DNA of 64,000 nt from Fodinibius sp051746985 (GCA_051746985.1 JBNJFP010000011.1:1-64000), one strand, 5' to 3'; numbered from the stretch's first letter, positions 43,464-53,526 are shown. Program-made: numbers and translations. The notes: a model not told the origin generated them from the letters alone.

Positions 43464-44968
43464 GTATCTTCGGTAATAGCCTGGTTAAAAAAATCGGTGA
43501 GCTTAGCGCGTACAATTTTCCCCGTTCTCGTTTTGGGTAATTTATCAACAACAATAATTTCTTTGGGGATTTTATAGCTGGCCAGTTTTCCTTTTAGTTG
43601 TTTTTTTATCTCGTTTGTACGGAGCGTTTTTTTCTCTTTTACAACGATTGCAGCAGCTACTTTTTGTCCCCATTCTTTGTCTGCGAGACCCACAACCGCG
43701 GCTTCTTTGATTTCTGTTATCTCTTTGAGTTTGTTCTCAACCTCAAAAGGAGAAACATTTTCGCCGCCGGTTACAATCAGATCGGATCGCCGGGAATCGA
43801 TAAAGAGTTGTTCGTTAGCATTAAAGTATCCGAAATCCCCGGTTTTGAACCATCCGTCACTATCAAAATATTCATCATTGTCGAGGTTTAGGTAGCCGTC
43901 AAAAACCTGCGGACCCTTAGTCCAAATTTCGCCACTGTTATTTACGCCGAGCGACTTATGATCATCATCCCTGATCTGTATTTTATTAGGCAAAAAAACG
44001 GTTCCAACACTTTTAATAGGTCCGTAGGTACCGCTTGGTTTTAGGATGGGATTTGCTGCAATTTGAGCACAGGTTTCGGTCATCCCGTAACTGGGTACCA
44101 GAGGCACGCCTTTGTCCCGACATTCTTTGATGAGGTCCGTATCAATGGGGCCACCACCTAAAAGAATAGCCTTAAAGTTACTGTGTACAAAAAAAGCGGA
44201 TTGATCCAAAAGGCGCCGAAGCATGGTGGGGACTAGCGAAGCAACCTGGAAAAGCTTGTTTTCGGTCAGGAAAGTCGTAATCATTTTAGGATGGAAGCTC
44301 TTCATCCTAAAAATGGCCGAACCGTACAAAATAGATCGTAAAATGATAGAAATTCCCCCGATATGGTTTAGAGGCAGGCAAAGCAACCAAAAGTGGTTTT
44401 TTCTCGGCTCGAAATTTTCGGCTGATGACTTTGCTGCATATAATATTTGCCTGCGTTTTAGGGGCACAATTTTGGGTGTTCCGGAGGTAGTTCCCGAAGT
44501 GAAAAAATATCCAAATATATTATCCGGGTCGGTATTGGGGGTGAAATTTTCTGCTTCAAAACCCATCACCACATCAATATTTAGTGATCGGGTTAAATCG
44601 AGCTGGTTAATGTCAATAAGGTCGGGGTGTGTGATCTTTTGCAGCAAATTCTGATTCCCAAAAACAAGACCGGGTTTAATGGTGTCGAACTGCTGCTGCA
44701 GTTTGTTGGATGGGGCTTTGGCATCAAAACAAACAAAGGGGATGCCCAGCTTCCAACAGGCGGCAATAGAGAAAACGAGGGTATCGGAGGATTGGGAAAG
44801 AAAGCCAACGGGCTTGTCAAAATCGTGATCGAAATCGAAAAGGAATTGTAGAAAAAACTGCTCAAATTTTTCAAGATCGGCATACGAATGTAGCCCAAAA
44901 CTGGATCCCAAAAATAAATCATCGGGTCTTGGAGATGAAAATGTGGGTATGTTATTGGTTGTGCTCAC
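43460..44968 (-). CDS. menE: o-Succinylbenzoate-CoA ligase
   Basis: A 502-residue AMP-forming acyl-CoA synthetase. The P-loop-like motif is FFTSGTTSGTPKIVPL, the adenylate motif SYGMTETCAQIA, the hinge GWFKTGDFGYF, and the C-terminal lysine motif KLPKTRTGKIVRAKL. General AMP-binding sequence alone would not fix the substrate, but it follows menC by 6 bases in the menA-menC-menE order, so activation of o-succinylbenzoate in menaquinone synthesis is well supported. Confidence 0.9.
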   Translation of the reverse strand: MSTTNNIPTFSSPRPDDLFLGSSFGLHSYADLEKFEQFFLQFLFDFDHDFDKPVGFLSQSSDTLVFSIAACWKLGIPFVCFDAKAPSNKLQQQFDTIKPGLVFGNQNLLQKITHPDLIDINQLDLTRSLNIDVVMGFEAENFTPNTDPDNIFGYFFTSGTTSGTPKIVPLKRRQILYAAKSSAENFEPRKNHFWLLCLPLNHIGGISIILRSILYGSAIFRMKSFHPKMITTFLTENKLFQVASLVPTMLRRLLDQSAFFVHSNFKAILLGGGPIDTDLIKECRDKGVPLVPSYGMTETCAQIAANPILKPSGTYGPIKSVGTVFLPNKIQIRDDDHKSLGVNNSGEIWTKGPQVFDGYLNLDNDEYFDSDGWFKTGDFGYFNANEQLFIDSRRSDLIVTGGENVSPFEVENKLKEITEIKEAAVVGLADKEWGQKVAAAIVVKEKKTLRTNEIKKQLKGKLASYKIPKEIIVVDKLPKTRTGKIVRAKLTDFFNQAITEDT

Positions 44969-44974
44969 GTTCTG

Positions 44975-46048
44975 TTAAAAAACACTTCTGAATATCTGTT
45001 CACGATTAAAGTTAATTGCTGGTAACTTATTTTCTAAAATCTGAAAATAACCATTAGCAACAAAAGCATCATTCTCGAAAATATCTTTCGATAAAAATTT
45101 GCCGGTTGAAAGTCCGTGTGCTGTTTGAGAGGAGCCTATTCCCGCTGCCAATATGCCCGAAAAATAACGACCAACACTGCTTTCGAGGCTGGTTGTTACC
45201 ACCACTTTATTATTATGAGTGTTGGCAAGCCTTTTTGTTTCAATATTTTTTTTAAAATTGCCAATTACCATCGGCTTAATGATAAGATACCGGGAAAAAG
45301 GAAGCAGATTGGGCCAATATGAATGCTGGGCCAAGGTTTCATCAAGCGCGAGGGATAGCTCGGTATTTTGGGAGAGCTCCTCATAGTTTTTGGGCGTATT
45401 TTCAGCAAGCGGCTCTTCACAATATTCTATATCAAGCCCAGCCAATGTTCTGCAATTTCTAATCGCCTTGTTTAGCGGCCAGGCCTGGTTGGCATCCACT
45501 CGTATTTTTACGTCAGGAAATTGAATCCTGATCTTTTTTAGCTGATATAATTCCTGATCGATATCGAGCCCCACTTTGCATTTTATGGTTTGATATCCCC
45601 GGGCAAGATACTTGTTTGTCTGTTGGATGGGATTATCGTCCTGCAAAGAAATTAGCGCATTAACAGGAACTTTTGGAATTGCATTTGCAAATAGGTAGTT
45701 CAAAAGGGATGTATTCGATCTGTCAGCTTCGAGTTGATAGGACAGGGCATCCAATCCAAACTGTAGAGAAGCGGGTACTGATTGGGCAGAATATATTTTT
45801 TGTAATTGCTCGGTTGAATCCTCAGATGACAAAATATTCTTTAGCTCGTTTTTATGTTTGGTGATCCACTGTTTGACATCATCAAATGATTCTGTTGAAA
45901 AACCGGGAAGAGGGGCCGCTTCTCCATAATATTGTTGTTTATCTTTTGTGAGGCAGAGAATAATTCCTTTTCGGTATTGAAATGTTTGCCTGCTGGTTTG
46001 CAGCGGTGTGGCAAAAGGTAGGGTATAAGAATAGCAGGAGAAATTCAT
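44975..46048 (-). CDS. menC: o-Succinylbenzoate synthase
   Basis: A 357-residue enolase-superfamily enzyme that dehydrates SHCHC to o-succinylbenzoate in menaquinone synthesis. The expected catalytic pieces are visible: IKCKVG (Lys of the KxK-type motif), RVDANQAW (metal Asp), EYCEEPL (metal Glu), LALDETL (metal Asp), and IIKPMVIG (second catalytic Lys). It overlaps menA by 4 bases upstream and sits 6 bases before menE, giving a tight operon. Length is typical of the Bacteroidota form. Confidence 0.93.
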   Translation of the reverse strand: MNFSCYSYTLPFATPLQTSRQTFQYRKGIILCLTKDKQQYYGEAAPLPGFSTESFDDVKQWITKHKNELKNILSSEDSTEQLQKIYSAQSVPASLQFGLDALSYQLEADRSNTSLLNYLFANAIPKVPVNALISLQDDNPIQQTNKYLARGYQTIKCKVGLDIDQELYQLKKIRIQFPDVKIRVDANQAWPLNKAIRNCRTLAGLDIEYCEEPLAENTPKNYEELSQNTELSLALDETLAQHSYWPNLLPFSRYLIIKPMVIGNFKKNIETKRLANTHNNKVVVTTSLESSVGRYFSGILAAGIGSSQTAHGLSTGKFLSKDIFENDAFVANGYFQILENKLPAINFNREQIFRSVF

Positions 46049-46941
46049 ACGGCATCAATAATAATTCCGATACTGAATAAAATGCCAAAGAGTGTCATAA
46101 ATTGGGCGGTTTGTTTAAGCAACTTGTTAAAGGTGCGCTTGTCATTTTCAAACCAAATTTTATACAGCAAATATACTCCAATGGGAAGGGTTAAGAAAGG
46201 CAGAAAGATGATGGGGCTGTAGCTTAGTTGCACAAAAAAGTGTGGTGGAATGGCTAAAGCCAGTATCAGCATTAGCAGATATTCCCACCGCAAAGCTTGT
46301 TCGCCTAAAAGAACTCCCAGGGTATTTTTGCCAGCTACTTTATCCTGTTCGATATCACGCAGATTATTGACGACCAAAATATTTGTAGCTAATGCCCCAA
46401 CAGCCAGTGACGCCCAAAAGGAGGCTTTACTCCATTCCAGCGCATTGACGTAATAGGTACCCATGACCGCTACAATTCCAAAAAAGATAAACACAAAAAG
46501 ATCTCCCAACCCATTATAGCCGAGTGGGAAAGGTCCGCCAGTATATAAAACGCCAAAAATCAGAGAGGCAACGCCAATCCAAAAGATAACCCATCCAGCA
46601 TGCCATACTAAGAACAATCCCAATAGAAAAGCGATTGTCATAGTGATAATTGTGGCATTGAGCATTTCTTTGGCAGAGATTATTCCAGTGGCTGTTGCCC
46701 GTTCAAAACCAATGCGATCGTCGGTGTCGGCTCCCTTTTTAAAGTCGAAGTAGTCGTTGGCAAAGTTGGTGCCAATCTGAATCAAAAAAGCACATAAAAG
46801 GGCAATCAGTGTAGGGGTCCATGCTAATTGTTGATCGTGAAAAGCCAGCGATGCGCCTATGCAAACGGGGACGAAAGCGGCGGGTAGTGTTTGGGGACGC
46901 GCAGCTTTGACCCAGATGCTTAGCGATGGTGAGTTATTCAT
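46045..46941 (-). CDS. menA: 1,4-Dihydroxy-2-naphthoate polyprenyltransferase
   Basis: A 298-residue UbiA-family integral membrane enzyme that attaches the polyprenyl tail to DHNA. It begins WVKAARPQTLPAAFVPV; the prenyl-diphosphate site is NFANDYFDFKKGADTDDR with the DxxxD pattern, and a second Asp-rich loop NNLRDIEQDKVAGKNTL follows. About eight to nine membrane helices are apparent. The start at Met 46941 was chosen because the longer open frame adds 29 unlike residues with no family match. It is the first gene of the menA-menC-menE operon; menF, menD and menB are elsewhere. Confidence 0.95.
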   Translation of the reverse strand: MNNSPSLSIWVKAARPQTLPAAFVPVCIGASLAFHDQQLAWTPTLIALLCAFLIQIGTNFANDYFDFKKGADTDDRIGFERATATGIISAKEMLNATIITMTIAFLLGLFLVWHAGWVIFWIGVASLIFGVLYTGGPFPLGYNGLGDLFVFIFFGIVAVMGTYYVNALEWSKASFWASLAVGALATNILVVNNLRDIEQDKVAGKNTLGVLLGEQALRWEYLLMLILALAIPPHFFVQLSYSPIIFLPFLTLPIGVYLLYKIWFENDKRTFNKLLKQTAQFMTLFGILFSIGIIIDAV

Positions 46942-47144
46942 GAATAAAAATGGGGAAAATATTGTGGAAAAAATGTTGCTCCAATTATAGCAATAAATCT
47001 GTCGCTTAAAAAAACAAGCCAAACTCATTGAACAGTAAATTTATTTAGTCAAAAAGAGTATAATAAACCCTATAAGTAAAAATAATTAATTAAAAGCATA
47101 TAAAAGCCTTTTTAATTAATATGTTAATAAAAAAATAATTAAAA

Positions 47145-47152
47145 TATTTTTG
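47145..47152 (+). promoter_or_regulatory. Possible -7 element before glnA
   Basis: TATTTTTG matches TAnnTTTG exactly, 72 bases upstream of the glnA ATG. No TTG was found at the right distance, so only half of the promoter is supported. Confidence 0.3.
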
Positions 47153-47224
47153 TCCTTGTGTTCTGATCATTTATATTTAGGGCAGTTTAAAATTTCAATC
47201 AAACAACCACATTTAATTAATCCA

Positions 47225-49408
47225 ATGACAAAAGCAATTCGTAGATATGATCCTCTGGCGGCTGCTCGAAACTGGTCGCCCAAATCGAATGGAGAAAAGT
47301 CGGAATCGATGAATATCACTGAAATTTTTGGTGAGAATACCTTTCAGCAAGAAGATCTGGAGGAGCGGTTACCAAAGGCAATCTGGAAAGATCTACAGAA
47401 GACGATTGAAGAAGGCGAACAGCTTAATTCTGAAGTAGCCGATGCGGTTGCCGTGGCTATGAAGGATTGGGCCACTGAAAAAGGGGCTACTCATTTTACG
47501 CACTGGTTTCAGCCATTGACGGGCTTTACTGCCGAGAAGCACGATAGTTTTATTACGCCGAACCAGGGAGGCGGTGCCGTTGCTGAATTCTCGGGATCTG
47601 ATCTCATTCAAGGAGAGCCCGATGCTTCAAGTTTTCCCAATGGGGGATTGCGACAGACGTTTGAGGCACGTGGATATACGGCTTGGGATCCTACATCACC
47701 GGCCTTCATCATGGAAAATGAAAACGGTTGTTACCTGTGCATTCCCACTGCCTTTGCTTCATGGTCAGGCGAAGCACTGGATCATAAAACGCCCATTCTG
47801 CGCTCTAACGAAGCGCTTGACGAACAAGTTAAAAGGGCGCTTAAGCTTTTTGATGTAGATGCCAAGCGTGTAAATTCAACTGTGGGTTGTGAGCAGGAAT
47901 ATTTTCTGATTGATCAAGAATTTTTTTACCGTCGTCCCGATTTAATGACGTCAGGCCGTACCCTGGTAGGCGCCAAACCACCTCGTGGACAGGAGCTCGA
48001 TGACCACTATTTTGGGGCTATCCAGGAGCGGGTGCTTTCATTTATGCTTGATGCCGAAAAAGAGCTTTATAAACTGGGGATACCGGTTAAAACCCGTCAC
48101 AATGAGGTAGCGCCGGGACAGTTTGAGATCGCACCTATTTTTGAAACGTGTAACATTGCCGCCGACCATCAGCAGTTGATGATGATCACGCTTAAGCGAA
48201 TTGCACGTAATTATGGTTTCGAATGCTTAATGCACGAAAAACCGTTCGACGGACTGAATGGCAGTGGTAAACACTTGAACTGGTCGATGAGTACCAGTAG
48301 CGGCATGAACCTCCTTGAGCCGGGCGATAATCCACATGATAATATGCAGTTTCTGTTTTTCTTTACTGCTGTTTTGAATGCAGTCTATGAGTATCAGGAT
48401 CTGCTAAGAGTCAGTATTGCACATGCAGGGAATGATCACCGATTAGGAGCTAATGAAGCTCCTCCGGCTATTATTTCGGCTTATATCGGAGAGCAACTTG
48501 GTGATATTATTGATCAGTTGTTAAATGGTGGAGCTAAAGAGTCCAAACAGGGTGGATTGCTTGGTTTGGGAACACCGGTTCTTCCGTCACTTCCAAAACA
48601 TGCTGGTGACCGTAACCGAACATCGCCTTTTGCTTTTACGGGTAATAAGTTCGAATTCCGTGCCGTGGGGTCAAGCCAATCCATTTCATTTCCTATCGTG
48701 GTGTTGAACACCATCGTTGCCGAGGCTATTGATTCTTTATGTACCAAACTCGAGCAAAAAGTGGATGATGGAGATCCCCTTGAGGAATCGCTTGGCACAG
48801 TCATTCGCGATGCACTTTCTGAATCCAAAGACATCATCTTTAATGGCGATGGGTATTCTGAGGAATGGGAAACGGAGGCTGAACAACGTGGTTTGCTAAA
48901 CCTTCGAACGACTATGGATGCTTTGCCCAAGTTGACCGATGATAAAAATATTGCGCTCTTTGAAAAGCATAAAGTGCTTAACAAACGGGAAATTCATTCC
49001 CGGCAGGAGATTTGGGCCGAACAGTATTTGACGACCATAAATATTGAGGCTGATACTACCGAATCGATGGCAAAGACCATGATTTATCCTGCTGCCGTTC
49101 GATATATGAACGAGCTTGCCGAAAGTGTTGAGCGTATTGAAAATATAGGGCTTGAAAATAAAGGATCGCTCGAAATGCTTAAGAAAGTAAATCAAGGGCT
49201 CAACGATCTCAACGATGCCCTGGAAGAGCTCCGTGAAATTGTACTTCAGGGCAATGGAAAATCAGTTCTTGAAAGTGCCACATACGTAAAAGATAACGTA
49301 CGTCCGGCAATGACAAAGATACGTGACTCGGTTGATTATTTAGAGCGACATGTCGCTGATGATTACTGGCCGATGCCGGTTTATCGCGAGATGCTTTTCG
49401 TCAAATAA
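47225..49408 (+). CDS. glnN: Glutamine synthetase type III
   Basis: A 727-residue GSIII, the large form common in Bacteroidota and cyanobacteria, forming glutamine from glutamate, ammonia and ATP. Diagnostic motifs are THFTHWFQPLTG, NENGCYLCIPTAFASW, GCEQEYFLID, KTRHNEVAPGQFEIAP, HEKPFDGLNGSGKHLNWSM, and SIAHAGNDHRLGANEAPPAIISAYIG. Its length separates it from GSI (about 470). ATG 47225 was chosen over an in-frame TTG at 47150 because the family begins near here. No PII gene is adjacent. A terminator follows. Confidence 0.97.
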   Translation: MTKAIRRYDPLAAARNWSPKSNGEKSESMNITEIFGENTFQQEDLEERLPKAIWKDLQKTIEEGEQLNSEVADAVAVAMKDWATEKGATHFTHWFQPLTGFTAEKHDSFITPNQGGGAVAEFSGSDLIQGEPDASSFPNGGLRQTFEARGYTAWDPTSPAFIMENENGCYLCIPTAFASWSGEALDHKTPILRSNEALDEQVKRALKLFDVDAKRVNSTVGCEQEYFLIDQEFFYRRPDLMTSGRTLVGAKPPRGQELDDHYFGAIQERVLSFMLDAEKELYKLGIPVKTRHNEVAPGQFEIAPIFETCNIAADHQQLMMITLKRIARNYGFECLMHEKPFDGLNGSGKHLNWSMSTSSGMNLLEPGDNPHDNMQFLFFFTAVLNAVYEYQDLLRVSIAHAGNDHRLGANEAPPAIISAYIGEQLGDIIDQLLNGGAKESKQGGLLGLGTPVLPSLPKHAGDRNRTSPFAFTGNKFEFRAVGSSQSISFPIVVLNTIVAEAIDSLCTKLEQKVDDGDPLEESLGTVIRDALSESKDIIFNGDGYSEEWETEAEQRGLLNLRTTMDALPKLTDDKNIALFEKHKVLNKREIHSRQEIWAEQYLTTINIEADTTESMAKTMIYPAAVRYMNELAESVERIENIGLENKGSLEMLKKVNQGLNDLNDALEELREIVLQGNGKSVLESATYVKDNVRPAMTKIRDSVDYLERHVADDYWPMPVYREMLFVK

Positions 49409-49435
49409 TATCGCTGCCCCCAACTGAAATAAGCG

Positions 49436-49469
49436 AACCCTCGGGTGCCAAATTGCCCGGGGGTTTTCT
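49436..49469 (+). terminator. Terminator after glutamine synthetase
   Basis: AACCCTCGGG (49436-49445) pairs with CCCGGGGGTT (49456-49465) with one G-U pair around a 10-base loop, followed by a short T-run. It lies 27 bases past the stop. Confidence 0.82.
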
Positions 49470-49667
49470 ATTTGGATATGGTTTCTGCCAGTCATCAATA
49501 TTTTGGCCCAATGAGTATGCCATCACGTTGTCACTGTCCTTTCTTAATTTAGTGCCAAACTGGAATCTGGGTGTCAGAACTCTGATATTCCTCACACGAA
49601 ATAAGGCATGATGAACACCAGGTTTAACATTTGTTCTGGCACTTTCTAACCTTCAACTTTTGATTTT

Positions 49668-50990
49668 ATGGAATTCATTTCCCTTTTGTTTATCCTCATC
49701 GGAATAGCCTTAGGTTTTGCTATTGCACATTTTCGTGCACAGAGTCAGCTGTCCCGTCTTGAAGAACGTAATGATAACCTGGCACATCAGTTAGAAACGG
49801 CCGAGCAGGAAAAAAAACAGGCCGAAAACCGTGCCAATGAAGCTGATAAACAACTGGCCGAGCTCAATGCCGATTATCGCAATCTCAAAGAACGTCTTGC
49901 CGAGCAAAAGAAGGAGATGGAAAATTTGCAGGAGCAATTTAAGGATGAGTTCGAAAATCTGGCTAATAAAATTTTGGAAGAAAAGTCACAGAAGTTTACC
50001 GAGCAAAACAAAGAAAAATTGGATCAGCTTTTGAAGCCGCTGGGTGAAAAGATGGAAGCCTTCAAAAAGAAAGTAGAGGAAGCTCATAAAGAAGATATCG
50101 AAGGACGCAGTTCGTTGCGGCAGCATCTTGAGCATCTTAAAGAGATGAATCAACAAATGGCACAAGAGGCCAAAGATTTAACAAAAGCCTTAAAAGGGGA
50201 TTCGAAAACTCAGGGCAGTTGGGGTGAAGTTATTCTACAGCGGATTCTCGAAAAATCAGGGTTGACCAAGGGGAGGGAGTACGAAATTCAGGAAAATCAT
50301 CGTAGTGAGGACGGGCGCCACCTCTATCCTGATGTAGTTGTGTATCTGCCCGATGATAAGCGCCTCGTAATTGATTCAAAGGTTTCGCTGAAGGCCTACG
50401 AGCAGTTTACATCTGCCGAGGAAGAAGCGGACCGAAAACAGGCGTTGAAACAGCATGTGAGCTCTTTGCGCGGCCATGCCAAGGGACTCAGTAGTAAAAA
50501 TTATGAACAACTCTATGGTGGAAACAGCCCCGATTTTGTATTGATGTTTGTACCGATCGAATCTGCATTTGGGGTAGCATTGCAGCATGATGCCAGCTTG
50601 TATTATGATGCCTTTGATAAAAATATCGTAATCGTTAGTCCCTCAACGCTGCTGGCAACGCTGGCAACGATCGATAGCGTGTGGAAGCAGGAATATCAGA
50701 GTAAAAATGCACAGGAAATTGCCGAACGCGGAGGGGCACTGTACGATAAGTTTGTTCTTTTTGTGGAAAGTATGCAGGATATCGGTCAACGTATTCGTCA
50801 AACGCAAGAGAGTTATGATGAAGCGATGGGACGACTTTCGGAGGGACGCGGAAATGTGATTCGTCAGGTTGAGATGCTTCGGGAATTGGGGGCAAAAGCA
50901 GGAAAGTCGATGCCAGCCACGGTATCCAACCAGCAGCAGTTAGAAGAGTCGCAACCAAATTCGGAAATCGAAGTAGATGCCCAGGATTAA
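49668..50990 (+). CDS. rmuC: DNA recombination protein RmuC
   Basis: A 440-residue RmuC family protein. An N-terminal membrane helix (about 3-20) is followed by a long coiled coil (about 25-170), then the nuclease-like core: GDSKTQGSWGEVILQRILEKSGL, YPDVVVYLPDDKRLVIDSKVSL, and FVPIESAFGVAL. RmuC limits DNA inversions and recombination at repeats; the exact nuclease activity is uncertain. Length is normal. Confidence 0.95.
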   Translation: MEFISLLFILIGIALGFAIAHFRAQSQLSRLEERNDNLAHQLETAEQEKKQAENRANEADKQLAELNADYRNLKERLAEQKKEMENLQEQFKDEFENLANKILEEKSQKFTEQNKEKLDQLLKPLGEKMEAFKKKVEEAHKEDIEGRSSLRQHLEHLKEMNQQMAQEAKDLTKALKGDSKTQGSWGEVILQRILEKSGLTKGREYEIQENHRSEDGRHLYPDVVVYLPDDKRLVIDSKVSLKAYEQFTSAEEEADRKQALKQHVSSLRGHAKGLSSKNYEQLYGGNSPDFVLMFVPIESAFGVALQHDASLYYDAFDKNIVIVSPSTLLATLATIDSVWKQEYQSKNAQEIAERGGALYDKFVLFVESMQDIGQRIRQTQESYDEAMGRLSEGRGNVIRQVEMLRELGAKAGKSMPATVSNQQQLEESQPNSEIEVDAQD

Positions 50991-51029
50991 TAGTTTTGTT
51001 TTTGCTCAAAGGTTTTGATATTCCGCCTT

Positions 51030-51617
51030 ATGAAACGAACACTTATTGTTAGCGGCTTTCTGATATTTTTTCTTGGTGCCTCATTTTCTGGATATTCCCA
51101 GCAAGTAAATTCCTCTTTAAACAACAGCACAAAAACGGTATCCGAAGCGCGAAGTATTTCTCTTATTAATACCGTGTTGTCGGTAGGGGCTGGGTTAACA
51201 TCGGTGGCTGTTTTTGAAAATCCCACCGTAAAAAAAGTAGGAGCCTATACTACAATTTACGGGATATTACTTGGTCCATCGACGGGTAATTTCTATGCCG
51301 AAGATTATCCGCGGGGTGCCGTGGGATTGGGAGCCCGTGCCATAGGATCTATCTTGATGGTTGATGCCACCCGAGAGGTTTTGGGCAACGAATTTGGCGA
51401 TGTGTTGAATATAGATGACAAAGAAGTATCTCTTAACGATACCAAGGTACTTGTGGGCGGATCTTTTGTACTGGCGGGATTTATTTATAACCTAATCAGT
51501 TTAAACAGATCGGTGGATGAATATAACTCTTCCAACCAGAATATGACCGTAAATGTAAACTCCGAGCTTATTAATAACGAGGTAACGCCCGTTTTAACAG
51601 CTCGCATTAATTTTTAG
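51030..51617 (+). CDS. Hypothetical secreted or membrane protein
   Basis: A 195-residue protein that I do not recognise, with a cleavable-looking signal peptide ending GYSQQ. The body has hydrophobic, Gly-rich stretches (LSVGAGLTSVAVF, AVGLGARAIGSILMVDA, VLVGGSFVLAGFIYNLISL) suggesting two or three membrane segments, and a beta-like tail ending ARINF. The terminal Phe and alternating tail hint at an outer-membrane association, unproven. ATG 51030 was preferred to an upstream TTG. It converges on the next gene with a 4-base overlap of stops. Confidence 0.65.
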   Translation: MKRTLIVSGFLIFFLGASFSGYSQQVNSSLNNSTKTVSEARSISLINTVLSVGAGLTSVAVFENPTVKKVGAYTTIYGILLGPSTGNFYAEDYPRGAVGLGARAIGSILMVDATREVLGNEFGDVLNIDDKEVSLNDTKVLVGGSFVLAGFIYNLISLNRSVDEYNSSNQNMTVNVNSELINNEVTPVLTARINF

Positions 51618-52513
51618 GGATTTGCTGCTAATGGCTCTACAAGCGAAGCCACGGTATTGCCATCGTGATTTGAGACTGCTGCATACCATACGTTATTCCA
51701 CTTCCATGAAACAATGTGTTTTCCATTGACTTGTCTGACGTGAAAATCTTTGGGTTTGGTACACGATTTAACGGCTTCTTTGTCTCGTACAAGCTGACCA
51801 AACTCATCCATTTGGTCAATATTGAAAGCAAAAATATAAATATACTGATCCCCCGACGGTAGATAATACTCGAGCATAGGTGCATTATAATTGGGAACAA
51901 ATTCATCATAAACCACTCCTTTAAATTCTGCATTTTTTAGCTCAGGGATGGTCATCTTCATATCGTAATCCTGTTCAATACGACTTTCGGCGGTGCCTAA
52001 ACTGGCCGTTGAAATAGTAGGAGGCACCAGTTTACCATCATACTTCATGAAATGCTCATAGGCGTATTCCTCGACATTATACATAGGGCCATCCGATGTG
52101 GAATCCCAAAAAATGCCCGACCACAGTATTGCCGTTAACAGTAAAACTGCCGCTGCTGCATAATACCAGATGGTCGTAGGCTGGTCGGATGAATTTGGGC
52201 TCGATGATTTGGAATGCTGCCCAACGGTGTTACCACTTGGGATATCATAAATAGGGGCTGATTTTTCTACTGGTGATTGGGCAGAACTGACCGTGCTTAA
52301 AAAATTTCTTAAGGAATCTGGAGCCTTGGCACAAGGACAGCGGTTAACAATTAAATTCTTAACCTTTTTCATCGATTCGTATTCCCGTCGTACATCTTCA
52401 TTTCGGCGGATATAATTCATGAATGCTGCACGTTCCTCAGCCGCCGCCTCTCCATCAATGATGGGGGCGATAAGTGCGCGAGCTTCTTTTTTTGTTAAAC
52501 TTTTCTTACCCAT
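51614..52513 (-). CDS. Anti-sigma-factor-like membrane protein
   Basis: A 299-residue single-pass protein. The N-terminal cytoplasmic part (1-75) resembles an anti-sigma domain (APIIDGEAAAEERAAFMNYI, then a CPC pair at 59-61). A Ser/Pro linker, a membrane helix at 116-136, and an exported domain of about 160 residues with a sensor-like beta fold follow. No sigma gene is adjacent, so its partner, if any, lies elsewhere. The exported domain is not recognised. Assignment as anti-sigma rests on layout and the N-terminal pattern. Confidence 0.6.
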   Translation of the reverse strand: MGKKSLTKKEARALIAPIIDGEAAAEERAAFMNYIRRNEDVRREYESMKKVKNLIVNRCPCAKAPDSLRNFLSTVSSAQSPVEKSAPIYDIPSGNTVGQHSKSSSPNSSDQPTTIWYYAAAAVLLLTAILWSGIFWDSTSDGPMYNVEEYAYEHFMKYDGKLVPPTISTASLGTAESRIEQDYDMKMTIPELKNAEFKGVVYDEFVPNYNAPMLEYYLPSGDQYIYIFAFNIDQMDEFGQLVRDKEAVKSCTKPKDFHVRQVNGKHIVSWKWNNVWYAAVSNHDGNTVASLVEPLAANP

Positions 52514-52646
52514 AGCATTATCAGTTCATCTGATATGGTATGTCATTAAGAGATGTGACTTAGTTCCTTTTCACCAACACAATGCTTATTAGCAGTGTTC
52601 CAACGGCACTACTGTTTTTGCAAATTAGAATAAAACCATTTCTGTA

Positions 52647-53525
52647 CTATTTTACCACTAACAGGTAAAATCCTTTTAGTACGGATAGGCGGGTATCGGT
52701 TTTTTGTTGTAGCGTCTCGGTCATCTGATCGTGTGAAATCTCAGTTTGTATGGAATAATCATAGTCGGTCAACAGCGTTTTAAAATCATCTATAGAATGA
52801 TGCAGCTGCAATTTTTCACCTACTGTTTTTACTCCCGTTGTAAAGGAGAGCCGGTGGAGGAACGGAAGCTCGTTTAAAGCAAAGTGAGTAGTAATTAGTC
52901 GAAGCTCATGTTTGAAATAAGTTCGAATATCAGCAATGGTTTTGGCAACCGTATCTTTAGTTAAATAGTCAAAAAATCCCTCGGCAATAACGATTGTTTT
53001 TTTATGGGGATTGATTTCCGGATAACTCTTAATCTGGTTGCCAATACTGTTTTTTGGCAGGTACGAATCGATAACGGCAGGGTAATTTTTTTGCGGATAA
53101 AAATCCTGAAAAAACGTTCTTTTTCGTCGCGCCATATATGGCACGTCAAATTCAAAGCAGGAACACCCCTTTTGGCTAAAATCAAAAGCAAGATCATCAA
53201 AACCGGCGCCCAGCACAATAATCTGCTCGAAACCTTTAGTAGCCAACTTGGCTACCTGCTTGCGGATATACCATTTTCGCGCAATGATGTGCAACAGGTC
53301 GCCGGGTAGTAGTAACTCCTCAGACCACATATATAGGTTGCGAACCCAGCGATGTTTGAGCCAATAATGATAATAGCGCAGTGGGGCTGGCAGATATTTT
53401 ACAATATTCTCGTAAAAGGTAATCGTCTTTTTATTAAAGAGTTGAGCGAACCTATGGTCCTGTGTTAAACCAAAGAACTTTATGCCAATAAAAGCCGCTG
53501 TTTTACTTAATTGCTCTGGTTTCAT
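52647..53525 (-). CDS. LCMT-like SAM-dependent methyltransferase
   Basis: A 292-residue class I methyltransferase of the leucine carboxyl methyltransferase-like family (PF04072 type). The SAM site is QIIVLGAGFDDLAFDF, followed by FEFDVPYMARRKR and VIAEGFFDYL, typical of the family. The substrate is unknown; bacterial members act on diverse small molecules or are uncharacterised. Met at 53525 was chosen: the longer frame would overlap the pseudouridine synthase gene, while this start sits 1 base after that gene's stop, indicating translational coupling. Confidence 0.85.
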   Translation of the reverse strand: MKPEQLSKTAAFIGIKFFGLTQDHRFAQLFNKKTITFYENIVKYLPAPLRYYHYWLKHRWVRNLYMWSEELLLPGDLLHIIARKWYIRKQVAKLATKGFEQIIVLGAGFDDLAFDFSQKGCSCFEFDVPYMARRKRTFFQDFYPQKNYPAVIDSYLPKNSIGNQIKSYPEINPHKKTIVIAEGFFDYLTKDTVAKTIADIRTYFKHELRLITTHFALNELPFLHRLSFTTGVKTVGEKLQLHHSIDDFKTLLTDYDYSIQTEISHDQMTETLQQKTDTRLSVLKGFYLLVVK

Positions 53526-53526
53526 T

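Noticed and set aside
47150..47224. TTG start giving glutamine synthetase 25 extra residues
   Set aside because: The added residues are AT-rich noise covering the probable promoter; ATG 47225 fits the family.
49401..49595. 64-codon minus-strand frame overlapping the glnA end
   Set aside because: It covers the glnA terminator, has no family resemblance, and overlaps a certain gene.
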